Below are positions 10,701 through 21,493 of a DNA stretch of 64,000 bases, one piece after another; position 1 is the stretch's first letter; the number at the start of each line of letters is the position of its first letter. The position numbers and the translations under genes were made by a program. Source of the DNA: Annona cherimola (Eukaryota; Streptophyta; Magnoliopsida; Magnoliales; Annonaceae); assembly GCA_030490835.1 (NCBI GenBank), contig CM059975.1:50769174-50833173 (forward strand), given 5' to 3'. The notes beneath the pieces were generated by a model that was not told the origin of the DNA, made no database searches, and saw nothing but the letters and a program-made list of their open reading frames with translations.

Positions 10701-11272
10701 GCTTCAAACTGCCAAGAGCTGGTTGCTGAATCTCTAAGCCTACACCACAAGTTCTTCTTTGCGCCAAATCTGCGTCTACACAACAGTAACGTGTAGAAAC
10801 TTTCTTTTGTTATTTCTTGTTATATTGAACTTGATTTAGTTTGGGTAACTAAGATCAAGTGTAATTAAAGTAGTGTGTGATTGGAGTGGAACTCGTCACC
10901 TACTTATGATGTGTATTGTTGATGCCCCTAGAGCTAGAATCTAGAAGAGAGCAGAGGCTCTGGTTTTATATGCCTCCTAGAGCTAGAATCTAGAAGAGAG
11001 TGGAGACTTTAGTTGTATTCGTGGAATACATAGTGGAACCCAAGTCACAAGGGGTATGAGCTTGGAAGAGTGGAGTAGGGAGGTTGCCCGAACCACTATA
11101 AAATTTTGTGTGTTCATTTTTGTTTCTGCTCTTTACATTATTGCTCTCATTTTGTTTCTTCATAAAGGGGACTAGATTAATCCGGGGTAAAGTTTCTGTT
11201 TAAGTTGTAAATTTTTAAATACCCAATTCACCCCTACCCTCTTGGGTAACTGCCATTAACTCGGGACCAACA
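7722..11272 (+). mobile_element. Solo copia LTR (plus), split by a nested LTR
   Basis: The outer LTR consists of TGTTGGAAA at 7722-7730 plus 9437-11272, ending GGGACCAACA. It is flanked by a perfect 5-bp duplication ATGTT at 7717-7721 and 11273-11277. Without the nested copy it is 1,845 bp, and it matches the LTRs of the array at 17022-27674 (start TGTTGGAAAYATGTGG, end CGGGACCAACA). No internal region accompanies it, so it is a solo LTR, the usual product of recombination between the two LTRs of one element. Its interior carries the GTCGAC-centred repeats (9560-10110 and 10330-10510). The TATATAAG box of the array LTRs is degraded here (near 10585). Confidence 0.9.
7731..9431 (-). mobile_element. 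Solo copia LTR (minus) nested inside the outer solo LTR
   Basis: It reads TGTTGGTCCCGAG at 7731 and ends TTTCCAACA at 9431 on the plus strand, the exact reverse complement of the family's LTR ends. It is flanked by a perfect 5-bp duplication GGAAA (7726-7730 and 9432-9436) made from bases 5-9 of the outer LTR. Its length of 1,701 bp is close to the 1,708 bp of LTR 17022-18729. A TATA box (CTATAAATAG on the minus strand) lies at 8426-8435. The interior has the GTCGAC-centred repeats at about 8510-8670 and 8990-9300. No internal region is present. Confidence 0.92.
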
Positions 11273-11790
11273 ATGTTAATTCATGAAGAATTAAAATTTA
11301 TGACTTATTTTAGTTCACAAACGATTAGAATTTTATAAATTATTTAATTCAAGAAGAATTAAAATTTCACAATTCATTTTAATTCACAAAGAACAAAAAT
11401 TTTATCAGTCCATTTAATTCATGCAGAATTAAAATTTTATGAATTATTTTAATTCACAAAAACTTTAAAAGTTTGTAAGTCGTTTTAATTCATAAAGAAT
11501 TAAAATTTATAACTTATTTTAATTCACAAAGAACTAAATTTTATGACTTATTTTAGTTCATAAAGGCTTAAAATTTTATAAATTATTTCAATTCACAAAG
11601 AGTTAAAATTTTATAAATCATTTTAATTACAAATAATTAAAATTTTATAAATTGCTTTAACTAAAATAATTAAAATTTTATAAATCATTTTAATCATCAT
11701 GAATTAAATTTTTATAACTTATTTTAGTTTGCGAACAATTAAAATTTTATAAATAGTTGTTAATTCACATTGTGCTTTAGCTTAAAACAC
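11273..11790. repeat. Right part of the roughly 35-bp AT-rich minisatellite
   Basis: About fourteen degenerate units of the form TTTTAATTCACAAAGAATTAAAATTTTATAAATYA (shown here in degenerate form over two pieces: TTTTAATTCACAAAG and AATTAAAATTTTATAAAT). It continues the array that ends at 7721. It has no coding capacity. Confidence 0.75.
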
Positions 11791-12544
11791 TTGTTAAAAT
11801 TAAAATTAATTACTCAAATGATGTTAGCTATTGTGATTATTAGGTTCAAAATTTCTAAAATCAATCCATAAGATAAACTAAACCATGTAAATAAAATAAA
11901 TTCTTATTTTTTGATTGGTTAGTAAATAAATTTTATTAACCATATATAAACTTGCATTATTCATGTCCACAATCACAAAATATTATTAAAAAATAAAATC
12001 TAATTCTTTACATCTCAACTTGTAAGTGGACAATGAATAAAACTTGACAAATAGAATGGTTGGCATATGATAATCCTTAGCCATCTAAATTTATGTTATC
12101 TAAATATAAGAGAAAAAGGATGAGCTCAACAAAACTTAGTAAGATAGCTCTGCATTGCAACCAGTGAACTAATTATTTAGTAAATTCTTCTTAATTGCAT
12201 CTTTATATTGCTTTTTCACATATTCAAACTCTATTTCCATGAAAACTTTTTCAAAGATATTACACCCTGAGGTAGGGACTATACTAATGATTTAGAACTC
12301 CAAAATTTCTAATATAGATCTTTTATCCCCCATACTTAGATTTTTAGATCTCATAACCCAATGAAACCCTTTGATATTAAGCTTGAAATGTCAGTATTTA
12401 TAGGAATTAGATACCAAAAGCTCAAAATATATTAACTCAAAAGGTCTATTGGATTCCCTTTGTTGGCATCGTGGTGATCCCACATGGGCCCCACTTGCAC
12501 CTACTGGCTTGGGCCTCCGATGCCTAGGCTAATAGCTTTTCAAT
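11791..12544. other. AT-rich spacer, nothing recognised
   Basis: I see no gene, RNA or element boundary. A slightly GC-richer stretch at 12475-12535, with GGGCCCCACTTGC and GCTTGGGCCTCC, just precedes the LTR fragment; its origin is unknown. Confidence 0.45.
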
Positions 12545-13774
12545 TGTATTGATCCCGAGTTTGTAGCAAAACCCAAGAGGGAGGGAATGAATTGAGTTCT
12601 TTTAAAATTTTAAAACTAAACCCCTTGAAAATTGTTCCCTTGAATGAAAACATGGAAAGAAATAAAGTAAGTAAACAACAATAAGAAGACACAAGAAATT
12701 ATAGTGGTTCATGACAACCCTCTCTACTCCACTCTTTCAAGAACATACACTCTATCTTAGGTTCCACTATATCAACCAGAGATACACTTAGAACTCTTGC
12801 TCTCTTTTAGATTGTAACTCTAGAGGGGCCTTTACAATTTCAACACAAGTATATGGTGAGTCTCACCCCAACTGTGTGCTACTTCTTTTTACTTGGTCTT
12901 GGTTTACAACACCAAGCCAAGTAGGATTATAAGAAAATAAATTAAAAGAAAGTTCTATGCTTCACATAATGTGTAGAGACAATTTCGACACGGGGAAAAA
13001 CATTGTAAGGCTTGAGATTGACATGAAGCTTCAACACTTGAAGTGAATATCACAATTCTTCTTTGTAGAGCACTTAATGACCACTTTAAGTGGGAAAGGT
13101 GGAGGCTCAGTGAATGTTCTAGATAATCTTATTTGCTCCACTTGATATGCTTTAAATAAAAGAGTTATTTCAAAAGTTATGAGGTAGGTGGTGCACATTG
13201 AATGTGCCAACATTCGAATTTTTCGACTTTTACAGTGCAAGTTGCAGCTGGAGTCGACTTCGGCTGCGGCTTCACCCAAGTTGCACATTAGCGTAAACTT
13301 AGAGTGCGACTTCCATTGAGGCCTTTCCTCTTCTTAAGTACTCCTTTAAATGTAATGTTTCTTAGGTTGCGACTTGGGTTGAATTGGTCATCGACTTGAC
13401 CCAAGTCGCATGTGGAGTCAACTTCAGGTGAGACTTCGCACGTAGCATGTCCAATCAGTAGGAATATGTAACTCCTAAGTGGACTTGAGTCTAGAACTTC
13501 GCCCAATTTGTTGGTGAAGTCGACTTGGCTATGCAACTTCATCGCTTGTTTGAAACTATAAACTTCAAGGGAAATGCTTCTGTGGCCTTTATCTTCTAAG
13601 TCTTTAACTTGAGTTGACTTGATCTTGGACTCCATCTAAGTCTCTTAGCAAAGTCAACTTGGATGAGCAACTTAACTTTTGCTACTCAGTGTTTGAAATC
13701 TAGCTCAGATTTTAAAAATGCAGGTCAAAGTCTATGATCAACTTGGTCTTTGACTTCACTTGCATGGTGGAGTT
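12545..13774 (-). mobile_element. Degraded copia LTR fragment (minus)
   Basis: It starts TGTATTGATCCCGAG, a decayed TGTTGGTCCCGAG, and follows the LTR in order: the AAACCCAAGAGGG box, the TATAGTGGTT segment near 12703, the GAGACAATTT segment and the GTCGAC-type repeats at 13240-13690. It is cut at 13774 where another LTR begins, and lacks the TTTCCAACA end. It is more diverged than the copies at 7722-11272. Confidence 0.75.
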
Positions 13775-15265
13775 TGTTGGTCCTGAGTTTATGAAAAAAT
13801 CCAAGAGGGGAAGGGTGAATTAGGTTCTCAAAAATATTTTAGGTATTAGTTGTAACCAACGTTGTAAACGAAGTCCCCTTGAATAAAAAAAGTGGAGAAT
13901 GAGATAGCAATTAGAACAAGCAAAACAAACACAAGAGATTATAGTGGTTCAGGACAACCCTTCCTACTCCACTCCTCAAAGAGCACACCCTTATGCCTTG
14001 GGTTCTACTATGCCAATGGTAATACAATTAGAGCACTTGCTATCTTCTAAATTCTAGCTTTAGGTGACCTTTACAATTTTTGCACAAGTAGGTGGCGAGT
14101 CACACTCTACTTTGCCATCACTTAGTCTTGGTCTCTAATACTAAACCAAGTGGAATCACAAATAAAAGAATAAAAATAGTATTCTACACTTTACAGTTGT
14201 GTAGGCAGATTTTTGGCTTGTGCAAGAACTTGTAGAATGATTGAGTGGATGTACACTTGAGCACTTGCAGTCAAAAAGCAGAGTTCTTCTTGTAGATCTC
14301 CTTAATAAGCACTTGAATACTAGAAAATTGGAAGATGAAGCTTACTTAATGCTCTTGCTTAACCTTTTCCCTTCCACTAACATGTATTAAATAGGAGGGG
14401 AGTAAATTCAAACATTTAGTAGTAGTTGACACGCATTTAATGTGCCAAAGTTTGAATTTTTCAATCGTTGTAACTCAAATCGCACTTGGAGTCAACCTCG
14501 GGTGCAACTTCGTCCACGTCACAGACTAAAGTCGACTTGAGCTGTGACTTCGTTTTTCAGCTCTTCAGTCAGGTTCCATTTCAAGTCAACTTGATCTCAG
14601 ACTTGACCCAAGTCCTAGGTGAAGTCGACTTGGATTGTGACTTCACTTTCTATTTGATTCATTGGAATCTTAACACAGTGTGATAATGATCCATTAGTAT
14701 AATTGCCCTTATTTCTTCATGATTCATCTTCATAAATCTTCACTTGTATATGTAGACTTTTAAAATCTTCTTGAATGCTGAACTTGGTCAAAATCTTTTG
14801 AGCATTTTGGAATGATCTTGTCTTGGATGATAGTATAATGTATCTTAAGTTAAATTTCTCATTCTTGAGCTTGAAACCCCATGACTTGGGCATCTGTCCA
14901 AGTTGAATGCTGGGGTCGACTTGATTTGCAACTCCACTCAAGTCACATATATGAGTAAACTTCATGTGCGACTTCACCAAAGTCACGTGTTTGAGTCAAC
15001 TTCGGTTGTGACTTGACTTTGTTTGATTTAGCTTCGAACCCCTGATGATGCCTTAAGTCACTGATAGAGTCAACTTGGGTTGCGACTTCACCCAAGTCCC
15101 ATGCAAAGTCAACTTCGGTTGTGCCTTCGCTTGTTCTTGCGTCCACTTGTCAACGCTGTCGAAAAATGCCCCTTTAAAGTCGATGCTGGAGTCGACTTTG
15201 GTATCGACTTGACCCAAGTCGGTGCTTGAGTTGACTTAGCATGTGACTTGATCTGTTGAAGTGGA
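13775..15265 (-). mobile_element. Degraded copia LTR fragment (minus), abutting the previous one
   Basis: It begins TGTTGGTCCTGAG at 13775 and carries the same ordered landmarks, with GTCGAC repeats at 14475-14645 and 14890-15255. It is cut at about 15265, where a gypsy-type LTR starts with TGGAACCCCACC. Preserved TGTTGG at 13775 suggests it may have been inserted into the preceding LTR. I cannot find its distal end, so nesting is not proved. Confidence 0.72.
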
Positions 15266-17021
15266 ACCCCACCTATCTTAAAGGATAACAAATGTAGCTT
15301 AGGGCTCGATGGATGAGATTGGGGCAATAATCCTGTGTCACATTTGCCTACCAAAAACGATTCTAGAGTATATCATGAATAATTATCTTAAATTATATGG
15401 TTTGATTTATGAGAATTTTAAAGGATAATTATCAAGTTAAGTGGAAAAATACTAGAAAATTCATAACTTAACACCTGTAAAGCGGATTCAAGTGAAATTT
15501 CAAAGACAAGTAGATAATGATGGGCTTAACCTTATGGGATTATTGGATTATGAAAATCTCTGATGAAATTAGTGTGACAATTAATTGTTTATATTCAAAA
15601 GTCAACTGTTAACTTCAAAAGACTATAACTTGAGCTAGAAAAGTCGGATTGAGATGAAATTTGAAATGGTTGAATAAAATCATGAGATTAACATTTTGGA
15701 AGGATTAGATTAAGCATATTATTCTGGGAAAATTCTTGAATAGAAAAAGGTACACACATTTGACTTTTACACCACAAAAGTACCATGCATTTAAGGCAAA
15801 TAGTGCATGGATTAAATGCATTTTTAATGGCTCAAATATGTATCAACTGCAGGTGAAATGCAAGGTATTTTATACATTAGTATGTGTGGAAATTCGTTGG
15901 ATATGTTGCTAGAATTAATGAGCTAAGGAAAGAGCTCAAACTAGCATAGCAAGTGTGGCATGCATACAACGTCCAAACTAGCCCCAATTTGGATTTTTGC
16001 ATTTTTTTATATATGATATTTATATACCTAAGTAGCTAGCATGCAAGGGTGAATAAATGAGCATTAATTAATGTGTGAAAATCCATGGAAAATCGTTGAT
16101 AACAACAGCACATTGATGGATCAAATAGTAAACAGCAAGGGTGTCACACATATGGACGTCCAAGTGGTTTGCTGTTGGATTTTTGTTCTTGAATTTTTTT
16201 TTATGATAAATTAGTGGATGAGCTAGCTACTAATTAGATACATAAATTACCATTAATATAAAGCTTCCAAAGTGTGGAAAAAAATGAAAAAGGAGGCACA
16301 ATGGACGTGCTCACAATGGACAATTAGGTGAGTGATCTTGACCAGATTTTTGCATATTGAAAATATGATTAAATATATCAATACTTGGCCACCATTTGGA
16401 CAACACATAAGTAGGATTAATGAGCATTAAAATGATCTCAAATCATGCACAAAGCGGGGTCCACAAGCTGGAAAATCTAGCCCTTATATATATGGGTGGG
16501 CGGCCATGTGAAGAGAGTGTTAGAAAAAAAAAATTTCTAAGGAGCAAACACCCCCACAACTCAGCAGCTTGCACGTCCATAGAAACCCTAGCAAGGAGGG
16601 GAGAAAAGGGAGAAGAAATAAAGGAAAACCAAGCTTGATTAGTTTGGATCAAAGTTGACAACAATCAAGTAGGTATACATGATGTGTTAGACTCTTTGAT
16701 TCTAAGTTTTCTACTTCAAGTTTATGGATGTGAATATGATTCAAAAATAATCCTTAAATGGTGATTTAGCATGCCATTTGATTAAATATTGAATGAGTAT
16801 TAAGGGATACATATGAATTTCAATGATTTAAGGGGTTCAAATGGAGATTAGAATTCAATATGGGTTGAAAACCTAACTTGAAAAATCCTAAATGCATATA
16901 TTAAATTGTTGTTTTAGATTAGTATCATGTTTAGGCTATGAATCATTCTTTAGTGAAATATATATGTTGATTTAAGCCTAAAATATGAATTTTAGAAAGA
17001 ATGAAATTCAAGGTTATGTAT
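15266..17021 (+). mobile_element. First part of a 3.8-kb gypsy-type LTR, interrupted by the copia array
   Basis: The start TGGAACCCCACCTATCTT matches the LTR start at 37372 (minus strand, TATGGAACCCCACC). It has the AATTCATAACTTAACACC/GCGGATTCAAGTGAAATTT block (15462-15505), a TATATATATGG box at 16485-16494 and a purine-rich leader at 16590-16640. It breaks at 17021 with TGTAT and resumes at 27675. Joining 15266-17021 and 27675-29735 gives about 3,817 bp. The open frame at 16420-16638 lies over the TATA box and leader and is not a gene. Confidence 0.78.
16485..16494 (+). promoter_or_regulatory. TATA box of the gypsy-type LTR
   Basis: TATATATATG, followed about 100 bp on by a purine-rich leader that is conserved in other copies of this LTR. 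Presumed retrotransposon promoter. Confidence 0.45.
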
Positions 17022-18729
17022 TGTTGGAAACATGTGGAAAATAAGCCAAGTCTCTGTTTTGATGATTAACAAATCAATTTAATTAAGTTTTGGTTACTAA
17101 CATGTTTGTGAAAATAATTAAAGGATATACAAATGAAGAAAATGAAGCATGGCAGGTTAAGTCAATTTCTAAGTCTACTCAGGCATCGACTTAGGCCAAG
17201 TCGATCCCCAAGTCGACTCTAGTAGCGACTTCAAGTAGCATTTTTCGTCCAACATTGAAATCAGGGAGCAAAGCTACCGAAGTCGCAAACGAAGTCGACT
17301 CCGCATGCGACTTGGGTGAAGTCGCAGATCAAGTCGACTCCAGCATCGACTTCAACCATGATTTTTTGTCTAGAGTTGAAATCGGGAACGAGAGCTACCG
17401 AAGTCGCATCCCAAGTCGACTTCGCATGCGACTTGGGTGAAGTCGCAGACAAAATCGACTCCATCTTTGACTTCAGACTGACAACAAGTGTTTTGAAGAG
17501 CTATGTCGAAAACCAAGTTGACTCAATGCTCGACTTGAGTAAAATTAAAGACCAAGTAGACTCAAATATTCGACTTAGAACAAATGAAGATCACAACAAG
17601 TCTAAAGCTAAGTAAAGATGCATGGATTCATCATTTCAAATTAAGAACACACATTTGGACATCATTAGACACTCTAAGATTCAAGTATTCAAGATTTCAA
17701 GATATAGAGCTTAAAGTTTTCAAGCTAGGATGATTATACTAAGTTCCAAGAGTTATAAATAAATGGGAGAACAATCAATATGAAGAAAATCAAGTGATCA
17801 AAGTCATCTCTGAAGATTTCAAGTTCATCAAGCAAGCACAGAAAGTTAAGTCGCACCCGAAGTCGACTTCACATGCTACTTGGGTCAAGTCGAGGACTAA
17901 GTCGACCTAGAATGGAACTTGAAGAAATTGCGGACAGCCGAAATCGCACCCGAAGTCGACTTTATCTGCGACTTGGGCGAAGTCGCACCCGAAGTCGACT
18001 CCACCTGCGACTTGGGTCGCAACGGTCGGAAATTTTTCGAACGTTAGCGCATTAAATGCGCGCCACCTACTTCCAAACGTTCAGATTCCCTCGCCAATTA
18101 TATAAGGCATTCAATATGAACGTGGAGGGTAACTGAAACATTATTGATTGAGCACAACTCTCATCTCTAAGAGCATTAAGTGATCAAGCCAACATCTAGA
18201 AGAAGAACCTCGCTTTCAAACTGCCAAGAGCTGCTCATTGAATCTTTCAGACTGCATTACAAGTACTTCTCTGTGCCAAATCTGCCTCTACACACCAGTA
18301 GCATGTAGAAACTTTCTTTTATTCTTTCTTGTTCTATTGAATTTGATTTTGTTTGGGCAACAAAGATCAAGTGTAAGCAAAGTAGTGTGTGATTGGAGTA
18401 GAACTCGTCACCTACTTGTGTTGTGTGTTTTTTATGCCCCCTAGAGCTGGAATCTAGAAGAGAGCAGAGACTCTAGTTGTATTGATATAATACATAGTGG
18501 AACCCAAGTCACAAGAGGTGTGAGCTTGGAAGAGTGGAGTAGGGAAGGTTGCCCGAACCACTATAAAAACCCTGTCCATTGATTTATATTTCTGCTCTTA
18601 TTGCTTTCCTTTTGTCTCATTAAAGGGGATTGAACTAAACCGGGGTAAAGTTTCTGTTTAAGTTGAAAAATTTTAATTACCCAATTCACCCTCCCCTCTT
18701 GGGTATTTGCCATTAACTCGGGACCAACA
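17022..18729 (+). mobile_element. Copia array, first LTR (LTR1)
   Basis: 1,708 bp from TGTTGGAAACATG to GGGACCAACA, with the terminal inverted repeat TGTTGG/CCAACA. The base before it ends the target duplication TGTAT (17017-17021). It contains the GTCGAC-centred repeats at 17160-17545 and 17850-18015 and a TATATAAG box at 18099-18106. It differs from the second and third LTRs at many positions in its first 1.1 kb, whereas those two are nearly identical to each other. Open frames here (17255-17615 and 17873-18055) are only the repeat read as EVADEVDS-like peptides. Confidence 0.93.
18099..18106 (+). promoter_or_regulatory. TATA box in copia LTR1
   Basis: TATATAAG, about 630 bp before the LTR end. 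The same box is found at 22571-22578 and 27043-27050 in the other two LTRs and, in the nested minus-strand solo LTR, as CTATAAATAG at 8426-8435. Confidence 0.55.
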
Positions 18730-18731
18730 AG

Positions 18732-18743
18732 TGGTATCAGAGC
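18732..18743 (+). other. Primer-binding site, initiator tRNA-Met (copy 1)
   Basis: TGGTATCAGAGC begins two bases after the LTR ends. It is complementary to the 3' end of plant initiator tRNA-Met, the usual minus-strand primer of plant copia elements. Confidence 0.92.
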
Positions 18744-18777
18744 AGGTCTTTGAGTTTTACCAAAGAAATCTTTTGAT

Positions 18778-20629
18778 ATGGCATCCCAATCCACTTCCAT
18801 TCCCGCATTTGCCGAAGGCCAATCTTTTACTAGGGCACCATTGTTTGATGGGAACAATTTCGGCTATTGGAAGCTACGTATGAAACAACTTATCATAGCT
18901 ACAGATATCGACTCTTGGATTGCAATCCAAGACGGTGTAACCTTGCCTACTGATGAAAAAGCTTCCAAATGGACCGATGAGGAAGTAAAAACTGTTAAGA
19001 GCAACGTTAAAGCTATGAATTCACTATTTTGTGCTCTTATTGCTTCTGACTATGATAGAGTATCCTCTTGTTCAACTGCAAAAGAGATATGGGATACATT
19101 AACATCTATCTATGAAGGAACTTCTCAAGTCCAAGGGACAAGGAAAAATATTTTGATTGGAGAATTGAACAGCTTTAAAATGCTAGAAAAAGAAAATATT
19201 TCTGAAATGTTTGCTAGATTCTCTAAAATTACTAACGCCTTGAAAGGTCTAGGAAAAGAAATTTCTGAATTTGAGTAGGTCATGAAGATTCTAAGAGCTC
19301 TACCGGAATCTTGGACTCCAAAGATTACTGCAATAGAAGAAGCTAAGGACCTAAACACATTGAAGCTAGAAGACCTTTTTAGCTCATTAATATCACATGA
19401 GCTAATCAAGAAAAGAAATGAAGATCACCACAGAGGAAAGAGAGCAATTGCACTAAAAGTCACGTATAACTCGGATGAGTCCATCTCCTCATCTCACAAC
19501 GATGATGAAGACATTGCTCTACTAACACGCAGATTTCGAAAGTTTGTGAGGAAAGAAAAGAACTTCAAAGATTTCAAAGAGAGACCTCGAAAAGAGAAAA
19601 AGAAGGAGGTTACAAAATGTTATAGATGCGGCGGTATGGGCATATGCAAGCTCAATGTCTTACACCGGAAGAAAGATCAAAGGATCATCAAGAAAGGAAG
19701 GAAAGATATGAAAGCCGAAAATTCCAAAAGACTAAGGGAAGAGGAATGTACGTGAATGAACAAACGTCATTAACAAGTAGTTCCTCAACCGACGATTTTG
19801 AAGCAGCAAATTGCGCAAGAATATGCTGCATGGCACGGATTGAGCATGAAAAAACTTTGAACACAACGGAAGTTTTTGAAGAGCAAACCCCCTCAACAAA
19901 ATGCACAAGTAATGAAGAGGTAACTTCCAAATTTTGCTATTCTCAATCCACTCATTCTTCTATTCAAGAATGTCTCAAATGTGCTGAATTAGAGGAATTA
20001 CAACATGCATATGATTCATTATATAAGGAAATAAAAAACTAGGAAACAAGTTATCATTAAAGAGACAACAATGTAATTTCATTATTATTGTAAATGAAAA
20101 ACTAGCAGAAAGAGCAACAAAACTGAAAGAAGAAAATAAACTGCTATTGAAAGAATTGAAAAAGGAGAATGAATCCTTAAATGAATCATTAACTAAGTTC
20201 TCTAATCCAGGAGAAAGTGTGAAAATATTTCTGAACATGACCTCTCAAAACAATAGAAGAGGTCTTGGATACTCCACATTTGAGCAAGGAGAAAGTAGCA
20301 AATCAAGTGTGCCAAAACTTTGGAAAAATCAAGCTAAAGATGCACCTATTTACAAACCCAAAGGGAAATAAGTTGTTTGGACTAAAAGGCCAACTTTTGA
20401 ACCACTACATATTTGGAGGCCTATTCCTAGATTACCAATGGCTTGCAACTTTTGCAATAAGATGGTTCACAAAATTTATAAATGCAACTTTAAGAAACTG
20501 TATGACCATGATGCAAAATTAGTTTGGGTTCCAAGAAACATAAAATTTGGGCTTTCAAGAATAGAACAACAAAGATTAAATCAGTTTACTAACCCAAATG
20601 GACACATAAAATGGGTACCAAAGAGATAA
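18778..20629 (+). pseudogene. Copia gag region (copy 1), disrupted
   Basis: The frame opens with a start codon 35 bases after the primer site. Its N-terminal part (18778-19278) has the LFDGNNFGYWKLRMK motif of plant copia gag (UBN2-type). A TAG at 19276-19278 interrupts it, and the same frame continues to 19755. The first CCHC zinc knuckle (19618-19658) is split by a frame change at about 19630-19638, after CYRCGG. A third piece runs to 20042. Further fragments at 20147-20371 and 20438-20629 include a second intact CX2CX4HX4C knuckle (20444-20485). Gag would coat the RNA in virus-like particles. With a stop and several frame changes it cannot be made. All these lesions recur at the same places in copy 2. 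Confidence 0.88.
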
Positions 20630-20636
20630 GATTTAT

Positions 20637-21493
20637 TTGCTCATTTTTCAGGTATGTTTCAAGGCAAAGGCAAGCAACGTTTGGTTCATGGATAGTGGTT
20701 GCTCAAGGCATATGACTGGAGAAAGAAGTTTATTTCATAAACTCAAGCCTTGCAACAATGGAACTGTTGCCTTTGGAAACAACGAGAAAGGTAAAATTAA
20801 AGGTAAAGGAAACATTTATAGTATTTCAAATGCATGTATGGAGGATGTGCTATTTGTTAAAGGACTCAAGCACAATCTAATGAGTATTAGCCAATTATGT
20901 GACAAAGAATATAAGGTTGTGTTTGAATCATCTATATACAATGTATTTGATGGAGAACATATCATGTTTAGCGGAAAAAAACATGAAAATGTATATTTGG
21001 TTTCACTTGATGAACTAGATTGTCAATGTCTAATGGCCATTGATAATGATCCATGAGTTTGGCATAAGAGGCTTGGGCATATAAACATGACAAATATTAA
21101 GACCCTATGGGAAAAGAATTTGGTAGATAGATTACCAAAATTGAAATATGACAAAGATAAAATTTGTAAGGCATGTCAACTGTCAAATCAACCTAAAATG
21201 TCTTTCTCTATCAAAAAGGAGATTTCCACCACTAGGCCACTTGAATTGCTACACATGGATCTATATGGGTTATCCGATATTTTAACCATTGGTGGAAAGA
21301 AGTATGTGTTTGTAATAGTTGATGATTTTTCAAGATTCACATGGGTAATTCTCTTAGCTAGCAAAGATGAAGCCTTCTCTATGTTTGCAACTTTTATAAA
21401 CTTGGTGCAAAATAAAAAACAAAGTACTATTATGACCATTAGAAGTGATCATGGTGGTGAGTTTGAAAATAAATGATTTATAGAATTATGTAA
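20637..21493 (+). pseudogene. Copia protease/integrase remnant (copy 1), truncated
   Basis: The protease active site DSG is at 20691-20699 in the context WFMDSGCSRHMTG. The pre-integrase HHCC zinc domain follows a TGA at 21054-21056 (His codons at 21063 and 21078, CX2C at 21165-21176). The integrase core begins LELLHMDLYG and reaches RSDHGGEF, so two of the three catalytic acidic residues are visible. A TGA at 21474-21476 follows, and the element passes directly into the second LTR at about 21494. Reverse transcriptase, RNase H and the polypurine tract are missing. The product could not integrate or copy itself. Confidence 0.9.

Noticed and set aside
12545..15265. A second tandem LTR pair or a complete element
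   Set aside because: The two minus-strand LTR pieces abut with no internal region or primer site between them, and neither has both ends or a target duplication.
18778..21476. Functional copia element in copy 1 or copy 2
   Set aside because: Stops, a frame change in the zinc knuckle and the absence of reverse transcriptase, RNase H and polypurine tract rule it out for both copies.
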